Source: Mycolicibacterium arabiense (lineage in GTDB: Bacteria; Actinomycetota; Actinomycetes; Mycobacteriales; Mycobacteriaceae). From it: a stretch of 64,000 nucleotides of DNA. This document shows positions 1 to 8,272 of the stretch, piece by piece. The stretch's first letter is position 1; each line of letters begins with the position of its first letter. The notes under the pieces were generated by a model that had not been told where the DNA came from, made no database searches, and saw only the letters and a list, made by a program, of their open reading frames with translations. The position numbers and the translations under genes are program-made. Where the stretch lies: contig NZ_AP022593.1 in the NCBI RefSeq assembly GCF_010731815.2, forward strand, positions 3,286,001-3,350,000, written 5' to 3'.

Positions 1-250
1 CGGCAAGTGATTCCGATGCGCTCGTCGGCAAAGAAGGGCGACGTGTGTGGCCGGATTCGGCTGCAGGGCAATGGTGTTGGAGTTTCCGGCCAGCACGCGC
101 TCCCTGGAGACAGGGTAGGGATACTGTTCCCAGCCGAGCCCCGGAACCATGTCGCCGACCTCGAAGTACCCGACGTGCGTCTGCTCCACCGCGGCTCGCA
201 TGGGTGCCTCGAGGTGGTCGAGGACACACCAGGACGCTGCGGCACAGTCA
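1..250 (-). pseudogene. class C beta-lactamase remnant
   Basis: Minus strand from about 250 down to 36 is one open frame resembling the later part of AmpC-type beta-lactamases: a helix-like AAASWCVLDHLEAPMRAAVEQ, then EVGDMVPGLGWEQYPYPV (the family's GDMYQGLGWE block), then NTIALQPNP. At about 36-40 the similarity moves by one base into another frame (FFADERIGIT, like the family's VAFIPEKELGIV strand). Some 25-30 residues expected between these blocks, including the KTG triad, are absent. The N-terminal half with SxxK and YxN is also missing and the MerR gene starts where it should lie. The rest runs off the left edge. I infer a non-functional remnant. A pure frameshift from sequencing error would not explain the missing KTG block. 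Confidence 0.6.
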
Positions 251-277
251 AGCCAGCGCGTGAATCACAATCGACGA

Positions 278-1027
278 ATGGCATGGAGTACGCGTGAAGT
301 CGCCGAATTGGCCGGCACGAGCCTGCGAGCAGTGCGGCACTACCACCAAGTCGGTCTGCTCGCGGAGCCCGAACGTCGCAGCAATGGCTACAAGGAGTAC
401 GGCGTCGCCCACCTCGTTCGGCTGGTCCGGATCAAACGTCTCAGCGACCTGGGGTTCTCCCTCCGTCAGATCGCCGACATGGACGGCACCGACGACCATC
501 CGGCAGAGGACCTACGGGCGCTCGATGCCGAGCTCGCGGCCACCATCGAACGCCTGCAGCTTGCGCGCGTCGAACTGGGGCTGATTCTCGAGAAGTCGGC
601 CCCCACGGATCTGCCGGCCGACTTCATCGAACCCGACGCGGTGGCCAAGTTGTCCGACGCCGACCGCTCACTCGTCATCGTCCTGACGCGCGTGCTCGGT
701 CCGCGAGGCCTTCAGGCCTACGCCGACCTCCTAAAGAACGCCCCCACCGGGCCGTTGATGAGCGCATTCGACGACTTGCTGCCCGACGCCGACGAGGCGA
801 CTCGCCAGGACATCGCCGAACGCCTCATCCCCTACGTCCGGGAGCTGCATGCGGCGCACCCCGGTCTGCTCGAATCTCGAGCGGATGCCCCCAAGGGCGC
901 GCGCTTCGTCGAGCAGACCATCGCGGAGGCAATGTCAGAGCTGTACAACGCGGCGCAACTCGACGTGCTGCACCGCGCCCGGAAGATGATGCGGGCCGGG
1001 GAGGCGGCGCACGACTCAGCCCCCTAG
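278..1027 (+). CDS. MerR family transcriptional regulator
   Basis: A 249-residue DNA-binding regulator. The first 70 residues are a MerR winged helix: STREVAELAGTSLRAVRHYHQVG for the recognition helix, then a wing and RIKRLSDLGFSLRQIADM. A coiled dimerisation helix follows (DAELAATIERLQLARVELGLI). The remaining 130 or so residues are a helical effector domain without the cysteine pattern of metal-sensing MerR proteins, so a metal ligand is unlikely. ATG 278 places the STREVAEL motif at the usual position. An in-frame GTG at 260 is an alternative, and neither has a clear ribosome binding site. The gene converges on the S9 peptidase and their stop codons overlap by 12 bases. The inducer and target are unknown. 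Confidence 0.85.
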   Translation: MAWSTREVAELAGTSLRAVRHYHQVGLLAEPERRSNGYKEYGVAHLVRLVRIKRLSDLGFSLRQIADMDGTDDHPAEDLRALDAELAATIERLQLARVELGLILEKSAPTDLPADFIEPDAVAKLSDADRSLVIVLTRVLGPRGLQAYADLLKNAPTGPLMSAFDDLLPDADEATRQDIAERLIPYVRELHAAHPGLLESRADAPKGARFVEQTIAEAMSELYNAAQLDVLHRARKMMRAGEAAHDSAP

Positions 1028-3331
1028 TGCGGGCATCGGCAACGGTGCGAGGCGGTATGACGGTGGTTCGGTGCCGTGCAGGTGGCGGACGAAGTAGTCC
1101 CAGGTGCGGCGATAGAGGTAGTGCATGCGGCCGATCAGGGCGTGTTCGACTCCTGGGATCACCACCATGTCGAAGTCCTTGTCCGCGCTGATGAGTGCAT
1201 CCGCTAGGCGCATCGTGTGATACGGATGTGCGTTGTCATCGAGTTCCCCGTGGATGAGCAGCAGCTTGCCCTTCAGGTCCGCGGCCAGAGGCACGTTGGA
1301 GATGGTCTGCTTCCCTTCATCACTGACATCACCGTGGTAATGCTCGGCCCACATGGTCAGGTTCACCGCGTTGTCGTGGTTGCCCGACACGGCAACGGCG
1401 ACCCGGTAGAAGTCGGGGTACGTCAGCAGGGCGCGCGCTGCGGCGAAACCGCCGGCTGATTGGCCGGTGATCCCGACCCGCCGGGTATCCAGCCAGGGAT
1501 ACCGATGGCCGAGTTCGCGGATTGCGGCCACGTGGTCGTCCAGGGCGCCGGCGTTGCCAAGGTCCCCGTAGGAGTGGTCGTGAAAGGCCTTGCTACGGCC
1601 GGCTGTACCGCGTCCATCGATTGCGACCGCCGCAAATCCCAGCGCGGCATACGCTTCCGGTTCGCCGTAGTGAATCTCGTTGAACGAGGGACCTGCCCGA
1701 AAGTTCTGCGGGCCAGGATAGATGTGTTCGATCACCGGATACTGCCGCTGCGGATCGAACCCATGTGGTCGCCACAGCAGGCCGTATATGGGCGTCTTCC
1801 CGTCGGCCGCGGTTGCGCGGAACCGTTCGGGCGCGCTCCAGCCAAGCACCTCCAGCTCAGCCGTGCCCGGGGCTTCGAGTTCGACCAAAGTCTCTCCGTC
1901 GCCGTCCAATACGACAGAACGAGGCGGTTGACTCGACGTCGACGCGCGGTCGACGAGGTAACCACCCTCGGGTGGGCTCACCGCGTCGTGGTCGAGATGG
2001 TCGTCGGTGAGTCGGGTGAATCCCGACCCGTCGAGATTGATCCGGCAGATCTGACGGACGTAGGGGTCGTGCTCCAGGAGACCACCGGCGACGAACCACA
2101 CCTGCCGATGGTCTTCGTCCACCCACAGCACGTTGCGAACCAGCCACTGCCCCATGGTGACCTGGGTGACCTGCTGTCCGTCGGCCGAGTAGAGGTAGAG
2201 GTGCCCCCACCCGTCACGCTGCGACCACCACAGGACCTCGCCGGAGTCCAGCACCCGCGCCATCGGCGGCTCACCCAGCTGCGGAGTCGGATCCACGCGG
2301 GTCTCACCGGTCTCACGGATCAACGTGGTGGTCTCGCCGCTTGTTGGGTCGAGGCGTCGCAACTGCAGCGTTCGGGCATCACGCGATTGCTCCAGGTAGT
2401 GCACCGCGTCTCCCGACTTTCCCGTCCACCACGGGTAGACGATGGCGCTCGGGTGGGTAACCGTCATCGGCTCGGCCTGCTGGCGAACCACCGTGCGCTC
2501 GGCGACGTCGAGGACCGTCCACGACATCGTCGCCTGCGCCTCCTCTCCTGGCATCGGATAGCGCGAGCGGTGCTCGACCGGACGCCCGCCGTCGTGCGGG
2601 GCGGATTCGACGAGTACGAGTTCGGGTAGGCCCCGCTGGTCGAGGCGATGGACCAGTATTCGGGTCGAATCAGGCGACCACGAGACGACGAGCGGGTACG
2701 GCAACCCCAGAATCCGCATCAGTGAACGCGCTCCAGTGGCCTCGGGCAGCCCGCCGTAGTCGAACTGCGGCTCGGCGTCATCGGTGAGCGGGAACTCGTC
2801 CTCACTCGTGGGGGCGCCGTTCGACTCCCCGGGTCGCTTCGCTCCTGCTCTCCGCACCCAGATGTTGCCGTCTCGGCGGAACGCCACCCACGACTGATCC
2901 GGGGACGGCACCTCGTCGAAACCAACCGGATCGTCACCGTCGACGCGCACGCACGTGCCCGCGCTGTCCGACCACTCCCATCGAGACCCGAATGCACTGA
3001 ATCGCACCGCCTCGTCGAACTTGACCGCGGTGATCGGCAAGTCCTCCGCAGTCACTGCGTGGCCAGAGGCCATGGAGAGCGCAGCGGACAACCGGTCGTG
3101 GTCGAACGCATCGTGGCGGCTGCCCTCAGCTGGATTCACCACGATGAAGCGGCTCCCCGCCCGGTACCAGAACCTCCTGCCGTCGGAGAGCCAGGCGGGT
3201 TTCACCGCGCTGCCGGGCATCCGTCGCATCCGGTACGGGGCAAGCATCTGCTCGGCCCGCGCATAGTCGGAATCCATCAGCTGCACTCTGGTCTGGGTCG
3301 TGCCGTTCTGCGTCACGACCCGATGCAACAC
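1016..3331 (-). CDS. S9 family (dipeptidyl peptidase IV-like) serine peptidase
   Basis: A 771-residue prolyl-oligopeptidase-type peptidase, expected to release dipeptides or small peptides. The N-terminal two thirds is a beta-propeller of the DPP IV type. The C-terminal third is an alpha/beta hydrolase with the DGRGTAGR oxyanion segment, nucleophile Ser about 625 in GQSAGG (the family usually has GWSYGG), Asp about 698 in HGELDDN and His about 730 in GVEHAL. No signal peptide is seen, so it is probably cytoplasmic. The longest frame begins at GTG 3331, only 14 bases from the divergent MFS start. ATG 3277 (MDSDYARAEQM) fits the family better and would leave room for a promoter. The fold is sure, the substrate is not. 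Confidence 0.9.
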   Translation of the reverse strand: MLHRVVTQNGTTQTRVQLMDSDYARAEQMLAPYRMRRMPGSAVKPAWLSDGRRFWYRAGSRFIVVNPAEGSRHDAFDHDRLSAALSMASGHAVTAEDLPITAVKFDEAVRFSAFGSRWEWSDSAGTCVRVDGDDPVGFDEVPSPDQSWVAFRRDGNIWVRRAGAKRPGESNGAPTSEDEFPLTDDAEPQFDYGGLPEATGARSLMRILGLPYPLVVSWSPDSTRILVHRLDQRGLPELVLVESAPHDGGRPVEHRSRYPMPGEEAQATMSWTVLDVAERTVVRQQAEPMTVTHPSAIVYPWWTGKSGDAVHYLEQSRDARTLQLRRLDPTSGETTTLIRETGETRVDPTPQLGEPPMARVLDSGEVLWWSQRDGWGHLYLYSADGQQVTQVTMGQWLVRNVLWVDEDHRQVWFVAGGLLEHDPYVRQICRINLDGSGFTRLTDDHLDHDAVSPPEGGYLVDRASTSSQPPRSVVLDGDGETLVELEAPGTAELEVLGWSAPERFRATAADGKTPIYGLLWRPHGFDPQRQYPVIEHIYPGPQNFRAGPSFNEIHYGEPEAYAALGFAAVAIDGRGTAGRSKAFHDHSYGDLGNAGALDDHVAAIRELGHRYPWLDTRRVGITGQSAGGFAAARALLTYPDFYRVAVAVSGNHDNAVNLTMWAEHYHGDVSDEGKQTISNVPLAADLKGKLLLIHGELDDNAHPYHTMRLADALISADKDFDMVVIPGVEHALIGRMHYLYRRTWDYFVRHLHGTEPPSYRLAPLPMPALGG

Positions 3332-3345
3332 CCGGACGTAAGGGC

Positions 3346-4653
3346 ATGGTCAACTCCCCGCGCTCAGCGCTTGACTTCGCCCCAGCGTCACGGTTTCTGC
3401 TGCCGTCCATGCCGTTCGTCGCCGTGGCCTACCTTGGCTCACACTTCCTGAGCGTGCTCGGAAACGGGATCGCCGCCGTCGCACTTCCGCTGATCGTGCT
3501 CCAGACCACCGGCAGTCCGCTCAGCGTCGGGGCCGTATCGGCCGCGACCGCCGTTCCTGCGCTGCTCGTCGGGTTGTGCGCCGGCATCGTGCTCGACCGC
3601 GTCAACCGTCGCACCTGCTCCATGCTCGCCGATGCCGTGTCGGCCGGCGCCATTGCCGCCATCCCGCTGGTCGACGTGTTCTGGGGTCTCAACACGGGGT
3701 GGTTCATCGCCCTCGCAATCGCCGGTTCGTTCGGCGACGTGCCGGGAATGACCGCCCGGCAGGTATTGGTCCCGGCGGTGGCCCGGCACACCGGCGTGTC
3801 ACTGGAGCGGTTGGTGGGTCTACGCCAGTCGATGACCTCGATGGCGCTGGTCATCGGACCCGCGACAGCAGGCACGTTGCTCTCGCTGTTCGACGGCAGC
3901 ACCGTCCTGCTCGCCACTGCAGCCACCTCGGCTGCCGCTGCCGCCCTGACCATCGTCATGCCGCGTCGCCTCGGCGCCGTCGACACCGCGCCCGACCAGC
4001 GACAGCCGCTGCCGACACAGTTGACGGCGGGGGTCGCGGCCCTGCGCCACAACGGATTCCTCGCCGGCACGGTAGCTCTCACGGTTGGTGTTGTATTCGT
4101 CATCGGGGGGCTGCAGGGCCTGGTGTTACCGCTCTATTTCAGCCTGCTCGCCCGACCGGACCTCCTCGGATTCGTCCTGACCTCGTTGGCGATCGGAATG
4201 CTTTGCGGAACCGGTACTTTCGCCACCTTTGGGGCGCGGCTCCCGCGTCGACTCTGGATGACCTCCGCCTTGCTCGGGACGACGGTGGGTTTCCTGCTGA
4301 TCGCCACGCTGACCTCGCCGGCAGTGGTATTCGCCGGTGCGGCCCTGTTCGGTGTGGCCAACGCCATCCTGGGAGCCGTGGTGGGCGTATTGCAGGCCGA
4401 ACGCATACCGGGTCCGGTGCGCGGTCGGGTACTCAGCGTGCAGAATGCCTGCCTGCAGGTCGCAGGGCCCGCCGGCATCGGCCTCGCCGGAGTCGTCGCC
4501 CATGTCGGTTCACCCGTCGCCGCGGGACTCGCCGTCGTCGCCATCTGGCTCGTGGTCGCAACCGTCCTGGCTGCGTCCCGGGTATTCATGGATCTCGAGC
4601 CGGACGCCGACGCGGGTTCGAGTGCCAAAACCTCGTGCAGGTTCGTCGAATGA
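3346..4653 (+). CDS. MFS transporter, efflux type
   Basis: A 435-residue inner-membrane carrier with about 12 hydrophobic segments and the MFS loop motif after TM2 (GIVLDRVNRRTCSM, a form of GxxxDRxxRR). Overall it resembles the drug-efflux branch that includes macrolide-type MFS pumps. AAGGG lies a few bases before ATG 3346. It is divergent from the S9 peptidase. A small ORF and a TetR gene follow downstream on the same strand after 160 bases, so that TetR is a plausible but unproven regulator. The substrate cannot be read from the sequence. Confidence 0.85.
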   Translation: MVNSPRSALDFAPASRFLLPSMPFVAVAYLGSHFLSVLGNGIAAVALPLIVLQTTGSPLSVGAVSAATAVPALLVGLCAGIVLDRVNRRTCSMLADAVSAGAIAAIPLVDVFWGLNTGWFIALAIAGSFGDVPGMTARQVLVPAVARHTGVSLERLVGLRQSMTSMALVIGPATAGTLLSLFDGSTVLLATAATSAAAAALTIVMPRRLGAVDTAPDQRQPLPTQLTAGVAALRHNGFLAGTVALTVGVVFVIGGLQGLVLPLYFSLLARPDLLGFVLTSLAIGMLCGTGTFATFGARLPRRLWMTSALLGTTVGFLLIATLTSPAVVFAGAALFGVANAILGAVVGVLQAERIPGPVRGRVLSVQNACLQVAGPAGIGLAGVVAHVGSPVAAGLAVVAIWLVVATVLAASRVFMDLEPDADAGSSAKTSCRFVE

Positions 4654-4783
4654 CTGCCTTCTATGCAAGAAACCATAATCCGGCCGCCGCCGCCGTTTGT
4701 CCGCACAACCCGCTTCACCTGCCGTTCGTCGCACGGTCGGTGTAATCCGGAATACAAGCGCTACATCGGTGTGTTGTCGGTTC

Positions 4784-4809
4784 TATGCTGGACGGCATAC
4801 GACGAGGAG
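4784..4809 (+). promoter_or_regulatory. candidate -10 element and ribosome binding site for the small ORF
   Basis: TATGCT at 4784-4789 fits the mycobacterial TANNNT -10 form, and GAGGAG at 4804-4809 lies six bases before ATG 4816. No convincing -35 is seen. The strong ribosome binding site is the main reason to accept the small ORF. Confidence 0.4.
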
Positions 4810-4815
4810 CGCCCC

Positions 4816-4950
4816 ATGTGGACCGTTGAAGTGAACGTTCTCGGACTCCGGTTCACGCGCACCGTGTCGCGTCCCGGTTCACCGAAGACCTACCCCAGTC
4901 GGGTCCACAGCCGGCTCAACCAACTACTCCGCCCGGGCATCGCTGCCTGA
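4816..4950 (+). CDS. 44-residue small protein coupled to a TetR gene
   Basis: A short frame, MWTVEVNVLGLRF..., of 44 residues, rich in Arg (5) and with no cysteine. It has GAGGAG at ideal spacing before the ATG, and its TGA overlaps the ATG of the TetR gene (TGATG at 4948-4952), so translation of the two should be coupled. I do not recognise a family. It could be a leader peptide whose translation sets the level of the TetR protein, or a small functional protein. The N-terminal half reads like two short beta strands and the C-terminal half is basic. Confidence 0.5.
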   Translation: MWTVEVNVLGLRFTRTVSRPGSPKTYPSRVHSRLNQLLRPGIAA

Positions 4951-5570
4951 TGCAGCCCCGTTCGGGCACCCCGACGAAACGGGGCGCCACCCGCACCAAG
5001 ATGCTCCACAGCGCGGTCGACGTGTTGCGTGAGCGCGGCGCCGCAGGCGTGACCATCGACGAAGTTCTGACGCGCAGCGGCGCGCCGCGCGGATCGGTGT
5101 ACTACCACTTCCCCGACGGTCGCAACCAGATCCTCACCGAGGCCCTTCGGATGGCCGGAGACTCGATCACCACGCTCATCGACGAGGCCGTCGCCAAGGG
5201 TGGCATCGCGCTGATTCGCACGTTCATCGAGTTCTGGGACCGCAGCCTGGTAGACGACGACTTCGCCGCCGGGTGCCCAGTGATGGCGGCCGCGATCGGC
5301 TCGGGTGACGACGAGCCCGACCTCGTCGGTGTTGCAGGCACCGTGTTCGGTCACTGGCGTGATGCGCTGGCGCGCGCGTTCGTGGCCGATGGCCTCGAGA
5401 GCGCCGACGCCGAATCGCTGGCGATCACCAGCATCGCCGCGCTGGAAGGCGCGGTCGTGCTCTGCCGCTCCCTGCGCAGCACGAAACCGTTGCACGACGT
5501 CGCCGAGCAGATCGAATTCTTGATCAGAGCAAGGGAATTCGTGAATCGCTTCGGCGTCCCCTCGCAGTAG
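4950..5570 (+). CDS. TetR/AcrR family regulator (LmrA/YxaF-like)
   Basis: A 206-residue repressor. Residues of about 10-60 form the TetR helix-turn-helix (RTKMLHSAVDVLRERGAAGVT, then APRGSVYYHFPDG). The ligand domain carries the FAAGCPVMAAAIG segment typical of the LmrA/YxaF branch, whose known members control drug-efflux genes. Its ATG overlaps the stop of the 44-residue ORF. The MFS pump upstream on the same strand is the obvious candidate target. It converges on the DHFR-like gene, with 3 bases between the stops. Confidence 0.88.
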   Translation: MQPRSGTPTKRGATRTKMLHSAVDVLRERGAAGVTIDEVLTRSGAPRGSVYYHFPDGRNQILTEALRMAGDSITTLIDEAVAKGGIALIRTFIEFWDRSLVDDDFAAGCPVMAAAIGSGDDEPDLVGVAGTVFGHWRDALARAFVADGLESADAESLAITSIAALEGAVVLCRSLRSTKPLHDVAEQIEFLIRAREFVNRFGVPSQ

Positions 5571-5573
5571 CCG

Positions 5574-6095
5574 CTACGCCGCGACCCAGCGGGCGCAGAC
5601 GAATTCTCCGTTCACGGCCGAGTCCGCCAGCTTCCACTCCGAGCGCACCGGCAGCACACGTGCTCCGCTTCCCAGTGAGCACGGCGCGTAGGTCACGATC
5701 ATCTGGTCGACGAGTCCCGCGGCGGTGAACTGGGCGGCCACCTGTCCCCCTCCGACCAGCCAGACGTCCTTGCCGTCGGCTGCCAACCGAATATGGGGGT
5801 AGACGTCGGTGATCTCGCCGGAGAACGTGTGCACCGGGTGCTCCTCGGCGACGATCTCGGGCCGGGTGGTCAGCACCCACGATGGCTGGTCGTACATCCA
5901 CGGCCCGGGGTGGTTCTTCAGAATCCACTCGTAGGTGGCCGATCCCATCACCAGTGCGCCGATGTTCGTCATGAACGCGTCGACGCCGAACGGACCGTCG
6001 GGATCGTGCTGGCGGGACGTCAGCCAGTCCAGGCTGTCGTGTTCGTCGACGACGAAGCCGTCGAGGCTCGATGCGGTGAAGTACACGCATGCCAT
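5574..6095 (-). CDS. dihydrofolate reductase family protein (RibD C-terminal type)
   Basis: A 173-residue NAD(P)H-dependent reductase-like protein. It starts with the family's VYFTASSLDGFVVD strand and has GALVMGSATYEWIL and VWLVGGGQVAAQF, the nucleotide-binding GGG turn. Such stand-alone proteins are related to the RibD reductase domain and to DHFR, but their substrates are usually unknown. It is the second gene of an operon: the AraC/DinB regulator stops one base before its ATG, so expression is probably linked to that regulator. Confidence 0.85.
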   Translation of the reverse strand: MACVYFTASSLDGFVVDEHDSLDWLTSRQHDPDGPFGVDAFMTNIGALVMGSATYEWILKNHPGPWMYDQPSWVLTTRPEIVAEEHPVHTFSGEITDVYPHIRLAADGKDVWLVGGGQVAAQFTAAGLVDQMIVTYAPCSLGSGARVLPVRSEWKLADSAVNGEFVCARWVAA

Positions 6096-6096
6096 G

Positions 6097-7014
6097 TCAA
6101 TTTCCTCTCATCCAGTCCAGTGGGTCACCGCGGTCGGCCAGTACGCCGTGGCGGGCGAGCATGCTGCGAGCGAGTTCTCGCCGGTGCGCCGAATAGGTCA
6201 GGACGTGCGCGACGATGCCGTAGAGCTGGAACGACTCGGGCGGGTCGCACAGCGCGTCGATCACGGTGTCGCCCAGTCGTCCTCGCTCGGCGTGATCGGC
6301 GATCATCGCCGTCCACCTGGCGGCGACGGAGCGGTGATCCTCGGCGAGTTCGGCGGCGCTCCCGACCGGTCCGCGCTCGGGCTGGTCGGCACCCTCGATG
6401 CTCGCCAGCCAGACCCGTTTGGTCCACACCACGGCCCCCAGCACCGCAGCCACGCTGGGTTCCTCGCCGTCCCAGTCGAGCACCACCTGACCGGGCGAGA
6501 GCTGTTCCGCCCATTGTCCTTCGGTGAGTTCGGCGGACCTGTCGATCAGGTACTGCGTGTCGGCGACGTCGTGCGCCACCATCAGCTGCGACACGTCGGG
6601 CGGTTTCGCGTCTCCAGTGTCGCTCAGCCACAACGATTCCGGGGGATGAAAGTGCAGGCCGTTGGGTGCGGTCAGCCAGAAGTCCACGTCGGCGGCCTGC
6701 GACGGCGGCACCCCGTAGGAGCGTCTGAACGCCCGGGAGAACACCTCCGGCGACGACCAACCCTCGTCGGCGGCCACCGCCGCCACGCCCTCCCCACGCT
6801 GCAGCCGCCACGCCGCCCGCTCGAGCATCACCCGTCGGCGTAGCGCGGCCGGCGGCTCACCGGTGAGCCTGCTGACCTGACGGGAGAAGTGGAACTCCGA
6901 TGCGAAGCTACTGCGCGCCATCTCCGCGACGTCGGCGTTGCCGGAGTCGACGACGGCGTCGAGCAGTTCCCTGAGACGGTCCCGTCGGCGAGGGCCACTG
7001 GGTTGATCGCTCAC
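6097..7014 (-). CDS. AraC-type HTH regulator with DinB-like C-terminal domain
   Basis: A 305-residue two-domain protein. The N-terminal 100 residues or so carry two AraC-type helix-turn-helix units (ADVAEMARSSFASEFHFSRQ and the second unit EGVAAVAADEGWSSPEVFSRAF). The C-terminal part is a DinB-like four-helix domain with possible metal ligands, including the final VLTYSAHRREL histidine. DinB-like domains bind divalent metals and often act in thiol-dependent chemistry, so this may be a self-contained sensor. GTG 7014 was chosen because the reading frame further upstream runs under the divergent acyl-CoA dehydrogenase. It is cotranscribed with the DHFR-like gene. Confidence 0.8.
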   Translation of the reverse strand: MSDQPSGPRRRDRLRELLDAVVDSGNADVAEMARSSFASEFHFSRQVSRLTGEPPAALRRRVMLERAAWRLQRGEGVAAVAADEGWSSPEVFSRAFRRSYGVPPSQAADVDFWLTAPNGLHFHPPESLWLSDTGDAKPPDVSQLMVAHDVADTQYLIDRSAELTEGQWAEQLSPGQVVLDWDGEEPSVAAVLGAVVWTKRVWLASIEGADQPERGPVGSAAELAEDHRSVAARWTAMIADHAERGRLGDTVIDALCDPPESFQLYGIVAHVLTYSAHRRELARSMLARHGVLADRGDPLDWMRGN

Positions 7015-7105
7015 AGTGATCGAGTATGGCCGCGGGGCCGGTCGGTGCACATGATCTTTCCTGCTCCGTCGGAGCACCTGCGCGCTGCCAGTACGGTGGG
7101 GCTCA

Positions 7106-8272
7106 GTGACCGAATTCGACGCGCTGTGTGCCAATGACGACGACCTCGCCGAACTGCGTTCCGCGGTGCGGTCCTTCCTCGCTGCCGACCGGGCGGCGCA
7201 CGGCTGGGAGCCCGCCGTGGACTGCTGGCTGTCGAAGTGGGATACCGGCTTCAGCATCCGGCTCGCCGAGGCGGGTTTCATCGGCCTCACCATCCCCGCG
7301 GAGTACGGCGGACGGGCGCCGGCCAACGGCACGGGATACCTGCACCGCTACGTCGTGACCGAGGAGCTGCTCGCCCACGGCGCCCCAGTCGGTGCGCACT
7401 GGATCGCCGACCGCCAGGTCGCACCCGGGCTGCTGGCCTACGGCACCGAAGAGCAGCGCAAGCGGCTGCTGCCCCGCATCGCCGAGGGCCGCCTCTACTC
7501 GGCGATCGGGATGAGCGAGCACGCCGCAGGGTCGGACCTCGCCGCCGTCAGCACGCGAGCCACCCGCACCGACGACGGAGGCTGGCTGCTCAACGGCACC
7601 AAGGTCTGGACCAGCGGCGCGCACGAAGCCCACCAGATCGTGGTGCTCGCGCGCACCAGCCCGCTCGACCCCGACCACAGGCATGCGGGCTTCAGCCAGT
7701 TCATCGTCCCCACCGACCTCCCCGGCGTGACGATCGATCCGATCGTGCTGATGAACGGCGAGCACCACTTCAACGAGGTGCTGTTCACCGACGTCGCACT
7801 CACCGACGCCGACGTCCTCGGCGAGATCGGCGACGGCTGGCACCAGGTCACCTCCGAGCTGGGCTTCGAACGCAGCGGGCCGGAACGCATCCTGTCCACC
7901 GCGACCCTGCTGTTCGAGATCGTCCGGGCGCTGGGACGCTGCGGGACCGACGACCGCACCGCCGCCGAGGTGGGCGACCTGATCGCACGGATGATCTCGC
8001 TGCGCCAACTGTCGGCGTCGGTGGCGCGGGCGCTGACCGACGGGCAGGACGCGAACACCCGGGCGGCCATGGTCAAGGACCTCGGCACCCGGTTCGAGCA
8101 GGTTTCCGTCGAGATCGCCGCAGACCTCATCGACGCCGTCGAGGGCCCCGAGGCCGAACCGCTGCGCGCGATGCTGGCCACCGCGCGCGTGCACTCGCCG
8201 CTGTTCACGCTGCGCGGCGGCACCAACGAGGTGCTTCGCGGCATCGTGGCGAAGGGTGCTGGCAAGGCATGA
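7106..8272 (+). CDS. acyl-CoA dehydrogenase
   Basis: A 388-residue FAD enzyme that introduces a trans-2 double bond into an acyl-CoA, the first step of beta-oxidation. It shows the N-terminal helical domain, the AIGMSEHAAGSDLAAV FAD/substrate loop, the LNGTKVWTSGAHEAHQ beta domain and a C-terminal RGGTNEVLRGIVAKG segment. GTG 7106 is preceded by GGTGGGG. The next gene starts inside its stop codon (ATGA), and that gene is also an acyl-CoA dehydrogenase. Such pairs in mycobacteria often form alpha2beta2 heterotetramers in which only one subunit holds the catalytic base, as in the steroid FadE proteins. That is an inference from arrangement here. Confidence 0.9.
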   Translation: MTEFDALCANDDDLAELRSAVRSFLAADRAAHGWEPAVDCWLSKWDTGFSIRLAEAGFIGLTIPAEYGGRAPANGTGYLHRYVVTEELLAHGAPVGAHWIADRQVAPGLLAYGTEEQRKRLLPRIAEGRLYSAIGMSEHAAGSDLAAVSTRATRTDDGGWLLNGTKVWTSGAHEAHQIVVLARTSPLDPDHRHAGFSQFIVPTDLPGVTIDPIVLMNGEHHFNEVLFTDVALTDADVLGEIGDGWHQVTSELGFERSGPERILSTATLLFEIVRALGRCGTDDRTAAEVGDLIARMISLRQLSASVARALTDGQDANTRAAMVKDLGTRFEQVSVEIAADLIDAVEGPEAEPLRAMLATARVHSPLFTLRGGTNEVLRGIVAKGAGKA

